Shown piece by piece: positions 36,405 through 46,071 of a DNA stretch of 64,000 bases (within the stretch, counting starts at the first letter, position 1; each line of letters starts with the position of its first letter). A program made the translations under genes and the position numbers. The notes below the pieces were generated by a model, which had not been told where the DNA came from, did no database searches, and saw nothing but the letters and a program-made list of their open reading frames with translations. Origin of the DNA: Prorocentrum cordatum (taxonomy: Eukaryota > Sar > Dinophyceae > Prorocentrales > Prorocentraceae). The stretch is from assembly GCA_963575745.1 (NCBI GenBank), contig CAUYUJ010015024.1:1-64000 (forward strand), written 5' to 3'.

Positions 36405-36965
36405 AGATGACGTGTCGCCGTCGGCACAGCAATAATGAATTCAGTTTTGGAATTACAGGTCGGCTTTTCGGTTGTGGACAATGCGCAATTCCCCAACGCG
36501 CTCGCGGGTGACACGTGTCACCGTCGGCCTCCTTAAAGAGCCGCAGAAATTTTGAATTCAGTTTTTGGAATTACATGTTAATGTATTATTCTAGACAATA
36601 TAGAACTCGATCGACCGCGCGCGCGGGTGACCATGGTTATCCGCTCGCGTGGATAGCACGTGTCACCGTCGGCCTCCTCAAAGAGCCACAGAAATTTTGA
36701 ATTCAGTTTTTGGAATTCCATGTCAACTTTTCTATTGTGGGACTCCAACGCGCGCGCGCGCGCGGTTGACCATGGTCAATCGCGTGTGCGGGTGACACGT
36801 GTCGCCGTCGGCCTCCTTAAAGAGCCACAGAATTTTTGAATTCAGTTTTTGGAAATACATGCTAACTTTCTATCTATTGTGGGCAATGCACAACTACATC
36901 GCGCGCGCGCGGGTGGCCATGGTCACCCGCCGCGCGCGCGCGGGTCGCCCGAAATCCGCTCGGTC
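36405..36965. repeat. ~141-bp tandem repeat, four units
   Basis: Units begin near 36,408, 36,510, 36,652 and 36,793. Each has a CACGTGTCACCGTCGGCCTC block, AAAGAGCCACAGAAATTTTG, AATTCAGTTTTTGGAAT and then a GCGCGCGCG run with GACCATGGTCA. The first unit is shortened. The CACGTG and CCATGG palindromes and alternating GC runs are conserved between units. No coding sequence. Confidence 0.9.
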
Positions 36966-37079
36966 ACCAAAAAGGGTCCACTAGTTTCTAGGCTGGGCAC
37001 CTAGGAAATCGCATGACGTTGTAGGATTATCATCGAGCCATGTAAACCGACCAACATCTAGCAACAAACCAATCCACAT

Positions 37080-37200
37080 TGGAAAAAAAAATCCACATTG
37101 GACAAAACCAATCCATCTTCGAAAAAACCAATCCATGTATTCAGAACCAATCCGAGGTTCAAGAAGCAGTTCTTCTTGAGCGGATTGATATTTTCAATCC
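37080..37200 (-). repeat. GGATTGGTT minisatellite with hairpin, at a coding breakpoint
   Basis: On the minus strand about five ~20-bp units begin GGATTGGTT or GGATTTTTT and end in AT or GT. At the border with the coding sequence is CGGATTGAAAATATCAATCC followed by G, an 8-bp inverted repeat. The unit and the hairpin recur at 17,155-17,335. Confidence 0.75.
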
Positions 37201-38050
37201 GTCGGAGGTTTGGGGAGGGGGGGCACGTGTCGCACTTGGCGGAGTAGGGGCCTGTTCTGGAGGCGTCGCTGCCGAACCGCCCGTCCGTGATCCTGGGTGC
37301 TGGGATCGTGGTGTTCGTGGGCCGGGGGGCGCGTGGTCCGGCCGGGGCCATGAGGAGGTCGCCCAGACGCATGGTCTCCCTTCAGGAGGGGTCGCGCCAA
37401 TATCCCAAGGGCCCCCGGCAGGAGGGCAATGGGGGGGCGTGGGCGACCGGGCCCTTGTCGCGTCCGTTCCGCCGCGTTGTGTTGTCGGAGACTTTGGCTG
37501 CGACAGTCGCACCTGTAGGCCTCGGGGTGCACTGGATGTTGAGATGCGCCGCCCAGCAGTTCTCGCATAACCATCTGAGGTTCTCCCGCCCAGGTAGGCC
37601 TGCGGCCTGTTGCTGGCCAGAAGGTCTCTGACCGAGTCGTCCTCCCAGGTTCCGTCGGTGTACTTCAGCTTGTAAGTCTGGCGTCGGTCGCAGGTGAAGG
37701 CAGCGTTCTTCTGGTCGCAAAGTAGCCGGCCATCGGCGATGGTGGCGGGGTTTAGCTTCGTGCCTGGCGCGGGAGCGGGAGGAGTGGAAGACGACAGGTC
37801 GGTTTTGGAGAGGGCTGTGCCCCCCGACGCGCCCGGTGGCAGCGTCAGCCCTGCTCTCTCCTGCGCCGAGTCGGACCCGGCCAGGGGGGTGTGTAGGGCG
37901 CAAACTGAGCACTCGAAGTCTGCGAGGGGGTCGAGGTGCGCGGGGGGGGGGCGATTGCCTCCAGGACCAGCATCGGGGCTTTGAGATTGAAGTCGGCCCT
38001 TTCCATGCCACTCCAGGTCTGGGGGCGCTCCGCCTGCTGATGAGGATGCT
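37190..38050 (-). pseudogene. Cysteine-rich module part 1, second copy, frameshifted
   Basis: Minus-strand translations, in three frames, read TWSGMERADFNLKAPMLVLE, then CSVCALHTPLAGSDS, GTWEDDSVRDLLASNRPQAY, LRWLCENCWAAHLNIQ, and finally ITDGRFGSDASRTGPYSAKC and DTCPPSP. Each matches the fuller copy at 44,283-45,132 (TWAGMQEHDFTLEAPLRALE; CSICQLHKALTGSDV; GTWEDDDTREVLAQNRAQAH; CRWLCEQCWAS; LTDGRFGSEVHL) in the same order. One frame change lies near the G run at 37,942-37,950. Homology stops at CPPSPNL, at the GGATTGGTT minisatellite. The paired cysteines suggest a metal-binding module, but the function is unknown. Confidence 0.7.
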
Positions 38051-39439
38051 ATTTTGACCTGCGGCTCAAAGGGCGATTCCAGAGAGCGGGTCAATCTCGG
38101 CAGGGGCGCTAGGCGAGATGATCGGCAACGAAGGCGCATAGGCCAACGCTGCGAATGCACATGCGAGGGGCGAATGAACCTCATTAGAGCCGACCCGGGA
38201 AGGGGGGGCGGCTGCAGACTGGAAAAAGCCGGCGGAGGGTCGCGCAGTGGCGCCAGCCCCAACAGACCAAGCCTGCGCGATGGCGGGAACAGGAGAGGCA
38301 CCGCCAAACGCGGCGAGGAGGAGCTGAGGGGGGGGCAGGCGCGAGGGGCGACGAGGGGGGGGGGGGAGGAAACAAGGCCTCACTCACAGAACACCTCACG
38401 TGCTCGAAGCCAGGTGCGTCAACGATAGCCGGGCGTCGACAGCGTAGTCGTCAGAGGCCCAGCTGCGCCTGCCTTGCCACAGTGGATGGGGGAACGCTGC
38501 GAGGTACCACGGCAGAACCGCCCGGCGGGAGGCCTGCGGACCTGCCCGGGGAGAACCGCTGGGCGGTCGAACCACGCGCGCCGTGACTGTGGAAAAAGAC
38601 GTTGGCGCGATGCGTACGCAAGCAACAAGTCCGTCCATAGGAAGGGGGCGATGTCGCAAGCGAAGCCGGGGGCCAGAGGGTCCGGCCTGCCATGTGAGGG
38701 CTCAGAACTGCCAAAGGATGGACCAGTTGCACAGGAACCCAGCCACCTCAGGCCCACCCGCCGCGGCCGACGGGAGAACGCATCCCGCCGGGGGGATAAG
38801 TGTGACCAACTCGGGGCGTGCGCGTGAACGTTGCAGCGACGGGGATAAGCCGAGTGGCGTGTTACACCGCGTCGGCGCGCGTGGAGGAGGGGGGGGGAGG
38901 CGCAGCCGATAGCCGTAAATCAAATAAACAAAAAGGAGGGGGGAGGGGCAAAGCCGGTGGGCCAGGTGGCGGCAGTGTCCGCAGAGGACCCAACACAGCG
39001 TTGCAAGTATGGTGCACTTGAGGGGGGGAAAGTGCCCGCCAGGTGGGGGGGGGAGCGACTCCACCTGACCGGGGTCGCTGTAGGTGGTAGTGAGGAGGAG
39101 CGCGGTACGGGTGAAGCACCTGGGGTGGGCCTGTGGCCTGCAGTCCCAGTCAGCCAAAGTGAGTGCCCAATCGGACAAAGACGGACCATGGTCCAGTGAG
39201 AACAAGGCCAAAGGGAACCATGGGAGTGGATTATTTCAGCCGGCCCCCCACGGACTATGAAGCCCACGCACAAGCGTGGGAATCTAAACGCAGCGTGGTG
39301 GTGTAGGTGCACCTCAGCCCCAAGAGGTGGCACTGGAGTATCAAGGCCCCGGCCTGTCACTGCGGTGAAACTAATCCCCGTCGTGTAGGGGCCACCCGCG
39401 GAAGCGGTGTCCCGTGGGGGACAGCCGTCCATGTCGTCT
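38051..39439. other. Unassigned stretch between element modules
   Basis: GC-rich sequence with long unconvincing frames on both strands. It may be non-coding sequence of the large element, such as a 3' or 5' untranslated region, since it lies between a Gag-like module and a second cysteine-rich module on the same strand. No terminal repeat was found by eye. Confidence 0.4.
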
Positions 39440-39855
39440 CTATTCCTCACCAATCGCGTGCCTGCGTGCAGCAAAGGGGCGTTTGAGGACCAAAGGGCTG
39501 CCGACCCACTGGGCCCCGCATGGCGCAGAGGGGTCCCATATGGCCCACAGGGTCAGCGCGATGGAGACCACTTTGTATAGGGGGGTGGAGGCTGTCCCCA
39601 GCTGCCCGAGGTCGATGTTGCCCAGGAAGCAAGCGCTGCGTTCCGTGACGGGCTGAGTGGCAACTTGGAGAATTGACATGATCGGGGGGGAAGAAAAGGT
39701 CTTGAGCCGCAGACGAGCTGCACGGGCCAGCCCTTGAGAGAACGGGGAAGGGGCAAACGTGCAGGTGGGAAGGCGAGTAGCGCACATACCGACTGTTCCC
39801 AGTCAGGAGGGCCGACTCCCCCAGCCCAGGCCTGGGGGGAAGTCCCATCCCCGAT
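39440..39855 (-). CDS. Tail of the Gag-like region, unknown
   Basis: The minus frame reads IMSILQVATQPVTERSACFL, GNIDLGQLGTASTPLYKVVS and IALTLWAIWDPSAP before a stop at 39,440. It looks coding and lies directly downstream of the Gag-like frame, in a different frame, so a frameshift near 39,700-39,860 is likely. No family is recognised. Confidence 0.4.
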
Positions 39856-39863
39856 GGCGTTTG

Positions 39864-41048
39864 TCAGCGTAGTGGGTATTCCCTCTGGGGGAAAACCGTT
39901 TCCCCCTGGCCCTCCAGTCTGCGTCGACCCATGTGTCCTGCAGGTGGTCCCACACGCCCCAGGATTGACGTGAACCCCAGGGGGCGGCCGATCCTGATGC
40001 GCCTGTGTGTGTGGCAACTCTGTAGTCGGTTTACAGTGGGGGGGGGCCATGTAGCCTCTTTGCTCTCGTTAGCCCACGGGTTCCAGCGTCCTCCTCCAAT
40101 GGGCCCTCCCGAGGCAGCTGCCTGCAAGGCGCCTTTGTCGTCGGCGGGCGGCGGGGGGGTGCTGGGCGCGCCATTGTCCTCGTCGGCCCAAGGCCAGCGA
40201 CCGCCTCCGATGGGTCCTTCGGGGGTGCGGTTTTTCGTGTCGCGCTGTATGAGCTTGCGCTGCTTGTCCATGATGTTTGGCCATTCAACCTGGAGCTGGT
40301 ATTCCTTGTCCATCCTGTAGGCATCATAACCTGCTTTGCCCCATGCCTGGAGGAAGTCGTCGCACTGCTGCACCATATTTTTCCCGGGGCCGGACTTGAT
40401 GTTGACCCATGAGCCCCCTTGCTTGGTTCCTGCCTTACGGACCCAGGCACTCCAAACTCCGTTGAAAACACCTCCCAGCGTCTTCTGCAACCTTATGATA
40501 TTGTCCGGTGCTGGCTCGTCCCTTGTGACATTTGCTTCATTGATGGGCCGCAAGTACATGGGGAGACCACCCATGGGGTCATCTGGGCGCGCTGGTGGGA
40601 TTGTTGCTGACAGCGCGTCGCGCTCCCGCCCCGAGCTGAGTTGTTGCCTGGGCGAGCTGCGGGGCGGAGGGGAAGAGCGACCTATGGGGGAGTCTTCGGG
40701 AATAGTGGGAGGTCGGCGGTCTGCTTTGTTCTCCGTTAGCCTGAGCTTCCTGCCGTCACTGACCGCGTCTGCGAAGACCCGCGCATGCGGGGTCCAGGCT
40801 TGCGAGTCGACCCTCAGGGGGGGTTGGGGCCACAGGGGGGGAATGCTGCGGGCGGACTCACGGTTGCACGGTCCTGGAATGTTGGCATGCTCTACCTGGT
40901 GTGCGGGGCTGGCCTGCACCTCGGAGCCGGAAATGTCTGGCGGGCTTCCGCGCGCCTGGCCGTCCGGCTTGGATCCCTTGTTGGACTCATCCCAGTCGAG
41001 ATCTTCATCGTCGCCGCCGCCGCTTCCGTACTTATATGGGGACGGCAC
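39864..41048 (-). CDS. Gag-like protein of the large element
   Basis: A 394-codon minus frame. The N-terminal ~60 residues are acidic (GGGDDEDLDWDESNKGSKPD), followed by a Pro/Ser-rich region. The middle has a helical domain reading IIRLQKTLGGVFNGVWSAWV and FLQAWGKAGYDAYRMDKEYQ. The C-terminal third carries a repeated motif, GPIGGGRWPWADE and GPIGGGRWNPWANE, about 35 residues apart. The middle domain has a decayed relative at 14,990-15,300. There is no zinc knuckle or protease. Its role is inferred as nucleoprotein from place and composition. The frame probably joins the one ending at 40,892 across a 17-G run at 41,093-41,109. Confidence 0.55.
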   Translation of the reverse strand: MPSPYKYGSGGGDDEDLDWDESNKGSKPDGQARGSPPDISGSEVQASPAHQVEHANIPGPCNRESARSIPPLWPQPPLRVDSQAWTPHARVFADAVSDGRKLRLTENKADRRPPTIPEDSPIGRSSPPPRSSPRQQLSSGRERDALSATIPPARPDDPMGGLPMYLRPINEANVTRDEPAPDNIIRLQKTLGGVFNGVWSAWVRKAGTKQGGSWVNIKSGPGKNMVQQCDDFLQAWGKAGYDAYRMDKEYQLQVEWPNIMDKQRKLIQRDTKNRTPEGPIGGGRWPWADEDNGAPSTPPPPADDKGALQAAASGGPIGGGRWNPWANESKEATWPPPTVNRLQSCHTHRRIRIGRPLGFTSILGRVGPPAGHMGRRRLEGQGETVFPQREYPLR

Positions 41049-41114
41049 GTCTCCTGCGCACCCGTCGGACAGGCCTGGTGCGACCGTTTGTTGGGGGGGG
41101 GGGGGGGGGCGCGT

Positions 41115-41690
41115 GGCAAACTGCGTGTAGAGAGGTAAGGCCAGACTGTTCCTCCTGGGGTCTGTTGAACTGTGGGGGGACCTCCTTTAACAGTGCCGCT
41201 GGTCTTTGCCACCTTGGGCTGGCCGGCGAGGAGCTCTATCGTTCCTCCTGAAAGGTCATCCTCCATCCCTGAAAGAAAGAGGGTGAGTGTGCTCAATGGC
41301 TGTCGGTGGGGGCACTGTCCTTTCTGGTTGTCGAGTTTGTCTGCGAAGCATTTCCATTCCTCCTGGTACTTCGGATTGCTCTCCACTAGGTGTGCGATAA
41401 CCCTGGCAGCCGCGGCCCTCTGTCCGTCCCAGGGGATGCGCGGGGGATGGCCGTTGCTGGGAATGTCATCCCCGTAGACAGTTTCCAGAAAGGGCGCCAC
41501 CTGTTCGAGGGGCCACCCGCATTCGTCGGTTACCTCGCCCACAATGTCTCTTCCCAAGCGCTGTGCGTGGGATGCCCAGACGGTGTAGATTGCGTGGCCC
41601 CACTCAATCAGGTATTTTACCAACGCGCGGACAGGGCCTCTCGACTCATCCCCTGCCAGACGGAGGGTGGAGTGCGTGGGGAGTGACGGC
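41115..41690 (-). CDS. Region upstream of the Gag-like module, unknown
   Basis: The minus frame 41,623-40,892 reads YLIEWGHAIYTVWASHAQRL, DECGWPLEQVAPFLETVYGD, and AARVIAHLVESNPKYQEEWK. It then passes into Pro/Lys-rich sequence and meets the 17-G run, beyond which the Gag-like frame takes over. The first ~130 residues look like a compact helical domain. A weakly similar segment lies in the decayed copy near 16,500. No family is recognised. Confidence 0.5.
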
Positions 41691-41953
41691 GCAGTGGGCG
41701 GTGGTAGGTCGGGAAGCGAGTAGCTGAGGGTGACCCCTCCAGCTGAGGCCCCTTGTGGCTGCCCGGTAAAAAACTATGTTAACCGGCTATCGTCTGTTGG
41801 AGTTGGTGTGTCAGGGCCTGCGGCTAACGCGCGGCTGGTTGTGGAAAGGTGCGCGGACATGTCGTAGATGCACCATTCCTCTGTGATATCGTTCATGGCC
41901 GGCCTTTTAGTCGGGGAGGCTGGGTATATCTCGCTGGAGCACTGGTCAAGTAT
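41691..41953. other. Linker between cysteine-rich and Gag-like regions
   Basis: The minus strand is open for most of its length and Pro/Ser/Thr-rich (LSYSLPDLPPPTAPSLPTHS), with a stop near 41,780. It probably encodes a disordered linker of the large element. Confidence 0.35.
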
Positions 41954-42225
41954 TCAATCGGGGGCGCTTGGGGCGACGTCCCAGATGTGCACCAGGCACC
42001 TCCTGCATGCCCAGCCGGCGCCACACTTCCTCTGGATCCACAGCAGGGGCATTGCGTCCCACGGCGGGAGGCCTGTCTGCTCGTCGCAGTCAGCGTCTGC
42101 CTCTGGGCGCCATATGAAGCAGCCAAGGGCCGGCGAGCCTGGCGACCACTCTAGCAAGGGGGAACAGGGGGGACAGGTGTCCCAAGAGGCCGAGTATAGT
42201 TGGGTGAGGTGCACTTCGGAGCCGA
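41954..42225 (-). CDS. Cysteine/tryptophan-rich module part 2
   Basis: The minus frame reads SEVHLTQLYSASWDTCPPCS, PLLEWSPGSPALGCFIWRPE, then LPPWDAMPLLWIQRKCGAGW and CRRCLVHIWDVAPS. It includes CPPC, a spaced Cys pair and CRRC. It continues the module at 44,283-45,132 once the 2.08-kb insertion is removed, and it matches the decayed copy at 16,890-17,170. The CxxC pairs suggest zinc binding, but no named family fits. Confidence 0.6.
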
Positions 42226-42295
42226 CCCAATCAGAGCTTGCCTCTGTAGGGGTCATCGCGGATATAAAGCTGAGGCGAGGTGGGCGGCCGACTTC

Positions 42296-42465
42296 GGTGG
42301 CCGGGGCCGGGTGCCCGGGGGTTCCCAGGGGTGCCCGGGTGCCCAGGTGTGTGGCCGATTTCTGTGGCCGGGGCCGGGTGCCCGGGTGCCCGGGGGTGCC
42401 CGGGGGCGCCCGGGTGCCCAGGGGTGCCCGGGCGCCCGGGGCGCCCAGAAGTGCCCGGGGGGGCC
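42296..42465. repeat. GTGCCCGGGG minisatellite
   Basis: Irregular repeats of GTGCCCGGG and GCGCCCGGG, with a larger duplication built on GGCCGGGGCCGGGTGCCCGG (at about 42,299 and 42,372). Confidence 0.9.
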
Positions 42466-42599
42466 TAGCCCAATAGCCCTATAGCCCTATAGCCCAATAG
42501 CCCAATCGCCATATATCCCTGTAGCACTATAACCCTATAGCCCTACAGCCGTACCTATACGACCATCCTTCGGGTGATAAGGAGGTTCGGGGGGGGGAC

Positions 42600-42815
42600 C
42601 AACGTCTCACTCGATCGGTCTCACTATCGATCTCAATATCGATCTCACTATCGGTCTCGCTCGATCGATCTCACTCGATCGATCTCACAATCGATCTCGC
42701 TCGATCTATCTCATTCGATCACTCTCAATTGACCTCACAATCGATCTCACAATCGATCACACAATCGATCTCGCATTCGGTCTCAATATCGATCTCATTA
42801 TCGATATCACAATCG
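42600..42815. repeat. ATCGATCTCAC repeat
   Basis: About sixteen copies of a 10-13 bp unit such as TCGATCTCACTA, TCGATCTCACAA and TCGATCTCGC, containing the ATCGAT palindrome. Confidence 0.9.
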
Positions 42816-43615
42816 CTCGCACAATCAACGTCATCATCATCATCACCATCAACATCATCGACATCATCATCATCACCAACATCGTCACCATCATGGGGGC
42901 ACCGTCATCATCATCATCATAAACATCATCATCAACGTCAGCATCATCATCGGGACAACATCATCATCATCATCAGCATCCTCATCATCACCATCATCAT
43001 CTCAACATCATCATCATCACCATCGTCGGGACACAGTCATCGTCATCATCATCATCACCATCACCATAATCATCATCATAATCGGGACACCGTCATGATC
43101 ACCATCGCACTCATCATCAACATTATAATCAACATCGTCATCATCCTCGGGACACCATCACCATGATCATCGCATCATCATCATCGACATCATCATCATC
43201 AACAACATCATCATCATTGGGGCACCATCATCATCATGAGCAACATCATCATCAACATCGTCATTACAATTGTTATCATCATCGTGACAGCATCAGCATC
43301 ACCATCATCATCAGCATCATCGTCGGGACACCATGATTATCAACATCGTCATCAGTATCAACATCATTATCGCGGGGACACCATTTCCGTCAACACCATC
43401 ACCACCAACATCATCGGAATCATCATCATCATCATCATCGGGGCACCATCATCGTCCTCATCAACATAATCATCATGAGCATCCTCATCATCATCATCAT
43501 CATCATCGGGACGCTATCATTATCATCATCGACACCATCATCATCATCATCATCATCTTCATCGGGAAACCATCATCATCATCTCATCATCACCATCATC
43601 ATCATCATCATCCTC
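42816..43615. repeat. CATCAT array with ~62-bp higher-order unit
   Basis: CATCATCAT repeats are punctuated at fairly regular spacing by TCGGGACACCATCATC or variants, near 43,025, 43,082, 43,147, 43,217, 43,324, 43,374, 43,439, 43,507 and 43,561. The spacing of roughly 50-70 bp shows a higher-order unit on top of the triplet. Frames give His, Ile or Ser runs only. Confidence 0.9.
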
Positions 43616-43835
43616 CTCGCGGGACACCGCGGGGCACCGGCGGGGCGCCGCGGGGCACCGCGGGACGCCGGCGGGGCACCGCGGGGCCCCGCGCCCCGGA
43701 TGAGAAAGATTTGGCCCGGCCGCGCCTCAGCCACTGGAGGACGCCGCGGGACACCAGCGGGGCACCGCGGGGCCCCGCGCCCCGGAAGAGAAACATTTGG
43801 TCCGTCCGCGCCTCAGCCACAGGAGACTTTTTCTC
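43616..43835. repeat. GC-rich ~95-bp tandem duplication
   Basis: Two copies contain GGGGCACCGCGGGGCCCCGC, GCCCCGGA, GAGAAA, ATTTGG and CCGCGCCTCAGCCAC (about 43,673-43,733 and 43,760-43,830). They are preceded by shorter GGCACCGCGGG units. Confidence 0.85.
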
Positions 43836-43944
43836 GCCCGCCCACGCAGCTTCGCCTCGCACGCACGGCACGCACGAACACGGAACCGAAACCGATGCCC
43901 TGGTGGGGGGCTCGTCGTTCCACTTCGATCTCACCCCCTCACCT

Positions 43945-44238
43945 CCGATAGCCCTATAGTCCAATAGCCCTATAGCCCAATAGCCCCATAGCCCCATAGC
44001 CCTATAGCCCTATAGCCGTATAGCCGCATAGCCCTATAGCCCTATGGTCCTAACGCCCTATAGCCGTATATAGCCCTATAGCCCGAATGGCCTTATAGCC
44101 CTTAGCCCTATAGCCCTGTAGCCCTATAGCCCCATAGCCCTAAAGGCTTCTAGCCCTATATCCCTATGGCCACATCGCCCTATAGCCCTATAGCCCCATC
44201 GCCCCGTAGCCCTAAAGCCCTACAGCCCCATAGCCCCC
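43945..44238. repeat. TAGCCCTA octamer array
   Basis: About thirty-five copies of TAGCCCTA, TAGCCCCA or TAGCCCAA. A shorter array of the same unit lies at 42,470-42,545, so the unit flanks the other satellites on both sides within the insertion. Confidence 0.95.
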
Positions 44239-44282
44239 CCTCAAAAAAATCGGATTGGGGTTTTTCTCTGGTATCATTGGCC

Positions 44283-45132
44283 GAGGTGCACTTCGGAGCC
44301 GAACCTGCCGTCGGTGAGCCTGTGTGGTTTGAGTGTGGTGCCTGCGCTGGCTGGTTGGAACTGGCGCGGCGTGCGCATGAAGAAGTTCTTCAGGGAGGTT
44401 GGGGCTGGGGCGTCGGTAGGCTGCCCGAAACCCAGCGGTAGTCTGGACAGAGGGGGGGGGGGTCCTGGCTCTCTTGCGTGCACGGTCATCGTCCACTCTG
44501 CGCTTGTACTCCTGTAGTAGCCACTGCATGGACTTCTTGGTGCTACGCTCGGTTGTGCTGGGCACGGGGACGTGCACCCCCGTGCTTTCCAGGGAGCTGG
44601 CCCAGCATTGCTCGCAGAGCCACCTGCAGTTCTTGCCCTCCGTGTGCGCCTGAGCTCTGTTCTGGGCTAGGACTTCCCGGGTGTCGTCGTCCTCCCAGGT
44701 GCCTGCTGCTCCATGCATTTCTGTGTTGGTGCATCCGTCGCGGTTGTAGGTGGCGTCCTTCTGCAGCCTGCAGAAGCGGTCGTCTCGAACGATTGGGGGG
44801 GGCAGTGTTGTTCCTGGGGCCGGGGTGGCCGGGGAGGCCGGGATGTCCTCGTCGAGACGGTGGTTGGAAATTGCAGCCCCGCCCCCTATGTACTGCAGGT
44901 CCTCCATGGTGTGTGGACTGCCAAGCCCCACGTCTGATCCCGTCAAGGCCTTGTGCAACTGGCAGATGGAGCAGTCTCCACTGCTTAGCTGCTTGACGTT
45001 CGCGGGCTGGACTATTGCCTCCAGTGCGCGTAAGGGGGCCTCGAGGGTGAAGTCATGCTCCTGCATTCCTGCCCATGTCCTGGGGCACTCGTGCTCAGCT
45101 GCGATCTCGTGATGATGAGCGTATGTGGCCAA
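44283..45132 (-). CDS. Cysteine-rich module part 1 of the large element
   Basis: A 306-codon minus frame, in which residues 18-40 read PRTWAGMQEHDFTLEAPLRA, residues 54-57 are CSIC, residue 121 starts CRLQKDATYNRDGC, residues 145-162 read GTWEDDDTREVLAQNRAQ, and residues 169-176 are CRWLCEQC. A basic stretch (KRRVDDDRARKRARTPPP) follows, then a Pro/Ser-rich linker leading to the insertion. At least seven cysteines are conserved in place with the second copy at 37,190-38,050. The order of CxxC pairs and basic residues suggests a nucleic-acid-binding zinc module. That is inference, and no named family fits. Confidence 0.6.
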
Positions 45133-46071
45133 CGTGCTGATGTGGTGAATGACCTGCCGTAGTGGGGGGAGGCGAAGTCCGCGAGCTGGAATCCCCGAGT
45201 CTCAGCGAACTGGGCGCGGAACTCTCTGTGGGCCTCCTGCCATGGAAGGCACAGGCCCATCGCAGCTTCTATGACGTCGCCCGTGGCCTCTGGGAATGGG
45301 GAGGGCCAGAGTGTAGCACGAGGCTCACGCAGCTGCAGCATCATCGCCACCAGTAGGACTCTGAGCGCGGGGGGACTGAGGGGCTTCCCATCGCCTCCTA
45401 GTAGGGCATGCGTGAGATCTGTATCGATCTTTTCGGGGCTGAGCAGGGAGTGCAGATGCTCCGTTCCCGGGTGCATCCTGTGGCGTTTACACAGGCAGGT
45501 GTTGCTGCTGCAGGCCGCGGGGAACTGGGGGAGTGTGCCCTCGGGGGTGCAACGGCTCGAGGGCTTGGGGCGGCGATTGTTCCCGATTCCCGACCATGTG
45601 TGGCAGTGGGGGGAGCGATTCATCGGTGACGCCCAGCTGCTTGTCGTGCCATGGTGCGCCCAGTCCGAGAAACCAGACCAGGGCCGCCCACGCGAGGTTG
45701 CACACAAGGTTACTGGCATCGATTCCGACTTCCACGTCTAAGCAGTACCCTAGGTGACTCCAGGCCTCCCTGTCTAGGCTGCCTGGCTGCCTGGGCGTGG
45801 CCCCCATGTGCCACTGGTGGGGATGTAGTCCGGGCACTGTGTAGAGAATGATGCCCCATGCAGGGTCATGAACCAGCTTGCTTCCGCATGCTGTCTGCGA
45901 GGGCAGCACTTAGCTTGTCCCAAGAGAACTGGGGGTCGAGTGGTGCTGCGATACGGTCTGCGAAGCTGCTCTCCATTCTGGCTTTGGCCTTCTTGATGGC
46001 GTCGCCAAGGCCTTTTTATGTTGTCGTCCCCTGCGTGGGTGGGGGCGGGGGGAATCCACGTCGTAAGGTCA
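45012..46071 (-). CDS. Linker region between helicase and cysteine-rich module
   Basis: Three minus frames together give plausible protein: SFADRIAAPLDPQFSWDKLS near 45,950; WGIILYTVPGLHPHQWHMGA and ASNLVCNLAWAALVWFLGLG near 45,830-45,680; then TDLTHALLGGDGKPLSPPAL and EATGDVIEAAMGLCLPWQEA at 45,420-45,230. A cysteine cluster (CSSNTCLCKRH) lies near 45,500. Frame changes fall near 45,900, 45,690 and 45,160. No domain is recognised. Confidence 0.45.

Larger units (their letters stand above)
42226..44302. mobile_element. 2.08-kb satellite-filled insertion with 20-bp target duplication
   Basis: The perfect direct repeat GAGGTGCACTTCGGAGCCGA occurs at 42,206-42,225 and 44,283-44,302. Removing one copy and the DNA between joins LTDGRFGSEVHL to TQLYSASWDTCPPC on the minus strand. 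The paralogue at 37,190-38,050 has exactly this continuous arrangement (ITDGRFGSDASRTGPYSAKC then DTCPP), so it acts as an empty-site control. The insert has no coding sequence and is built almost wholly of arrays: GTGCCCGGGG units, ATCGATCTCAC units, a ~62-bp CATCAT array, a GC-rich ~95-bp duplication and TAGCCCTA octamers. On the minus strand it begins at TGCACCTCGGCCAATGATAC. A non-autonomous retroposon with expanded tails is one explanation. Confidence 0.75.

Noticed and set aside
43945-44238. TAGCCCTA array as an internal telomere
   Set aside because: The octamer resembles CCCTAAA only loosely, and the array sits inside an insertion with other satellites.
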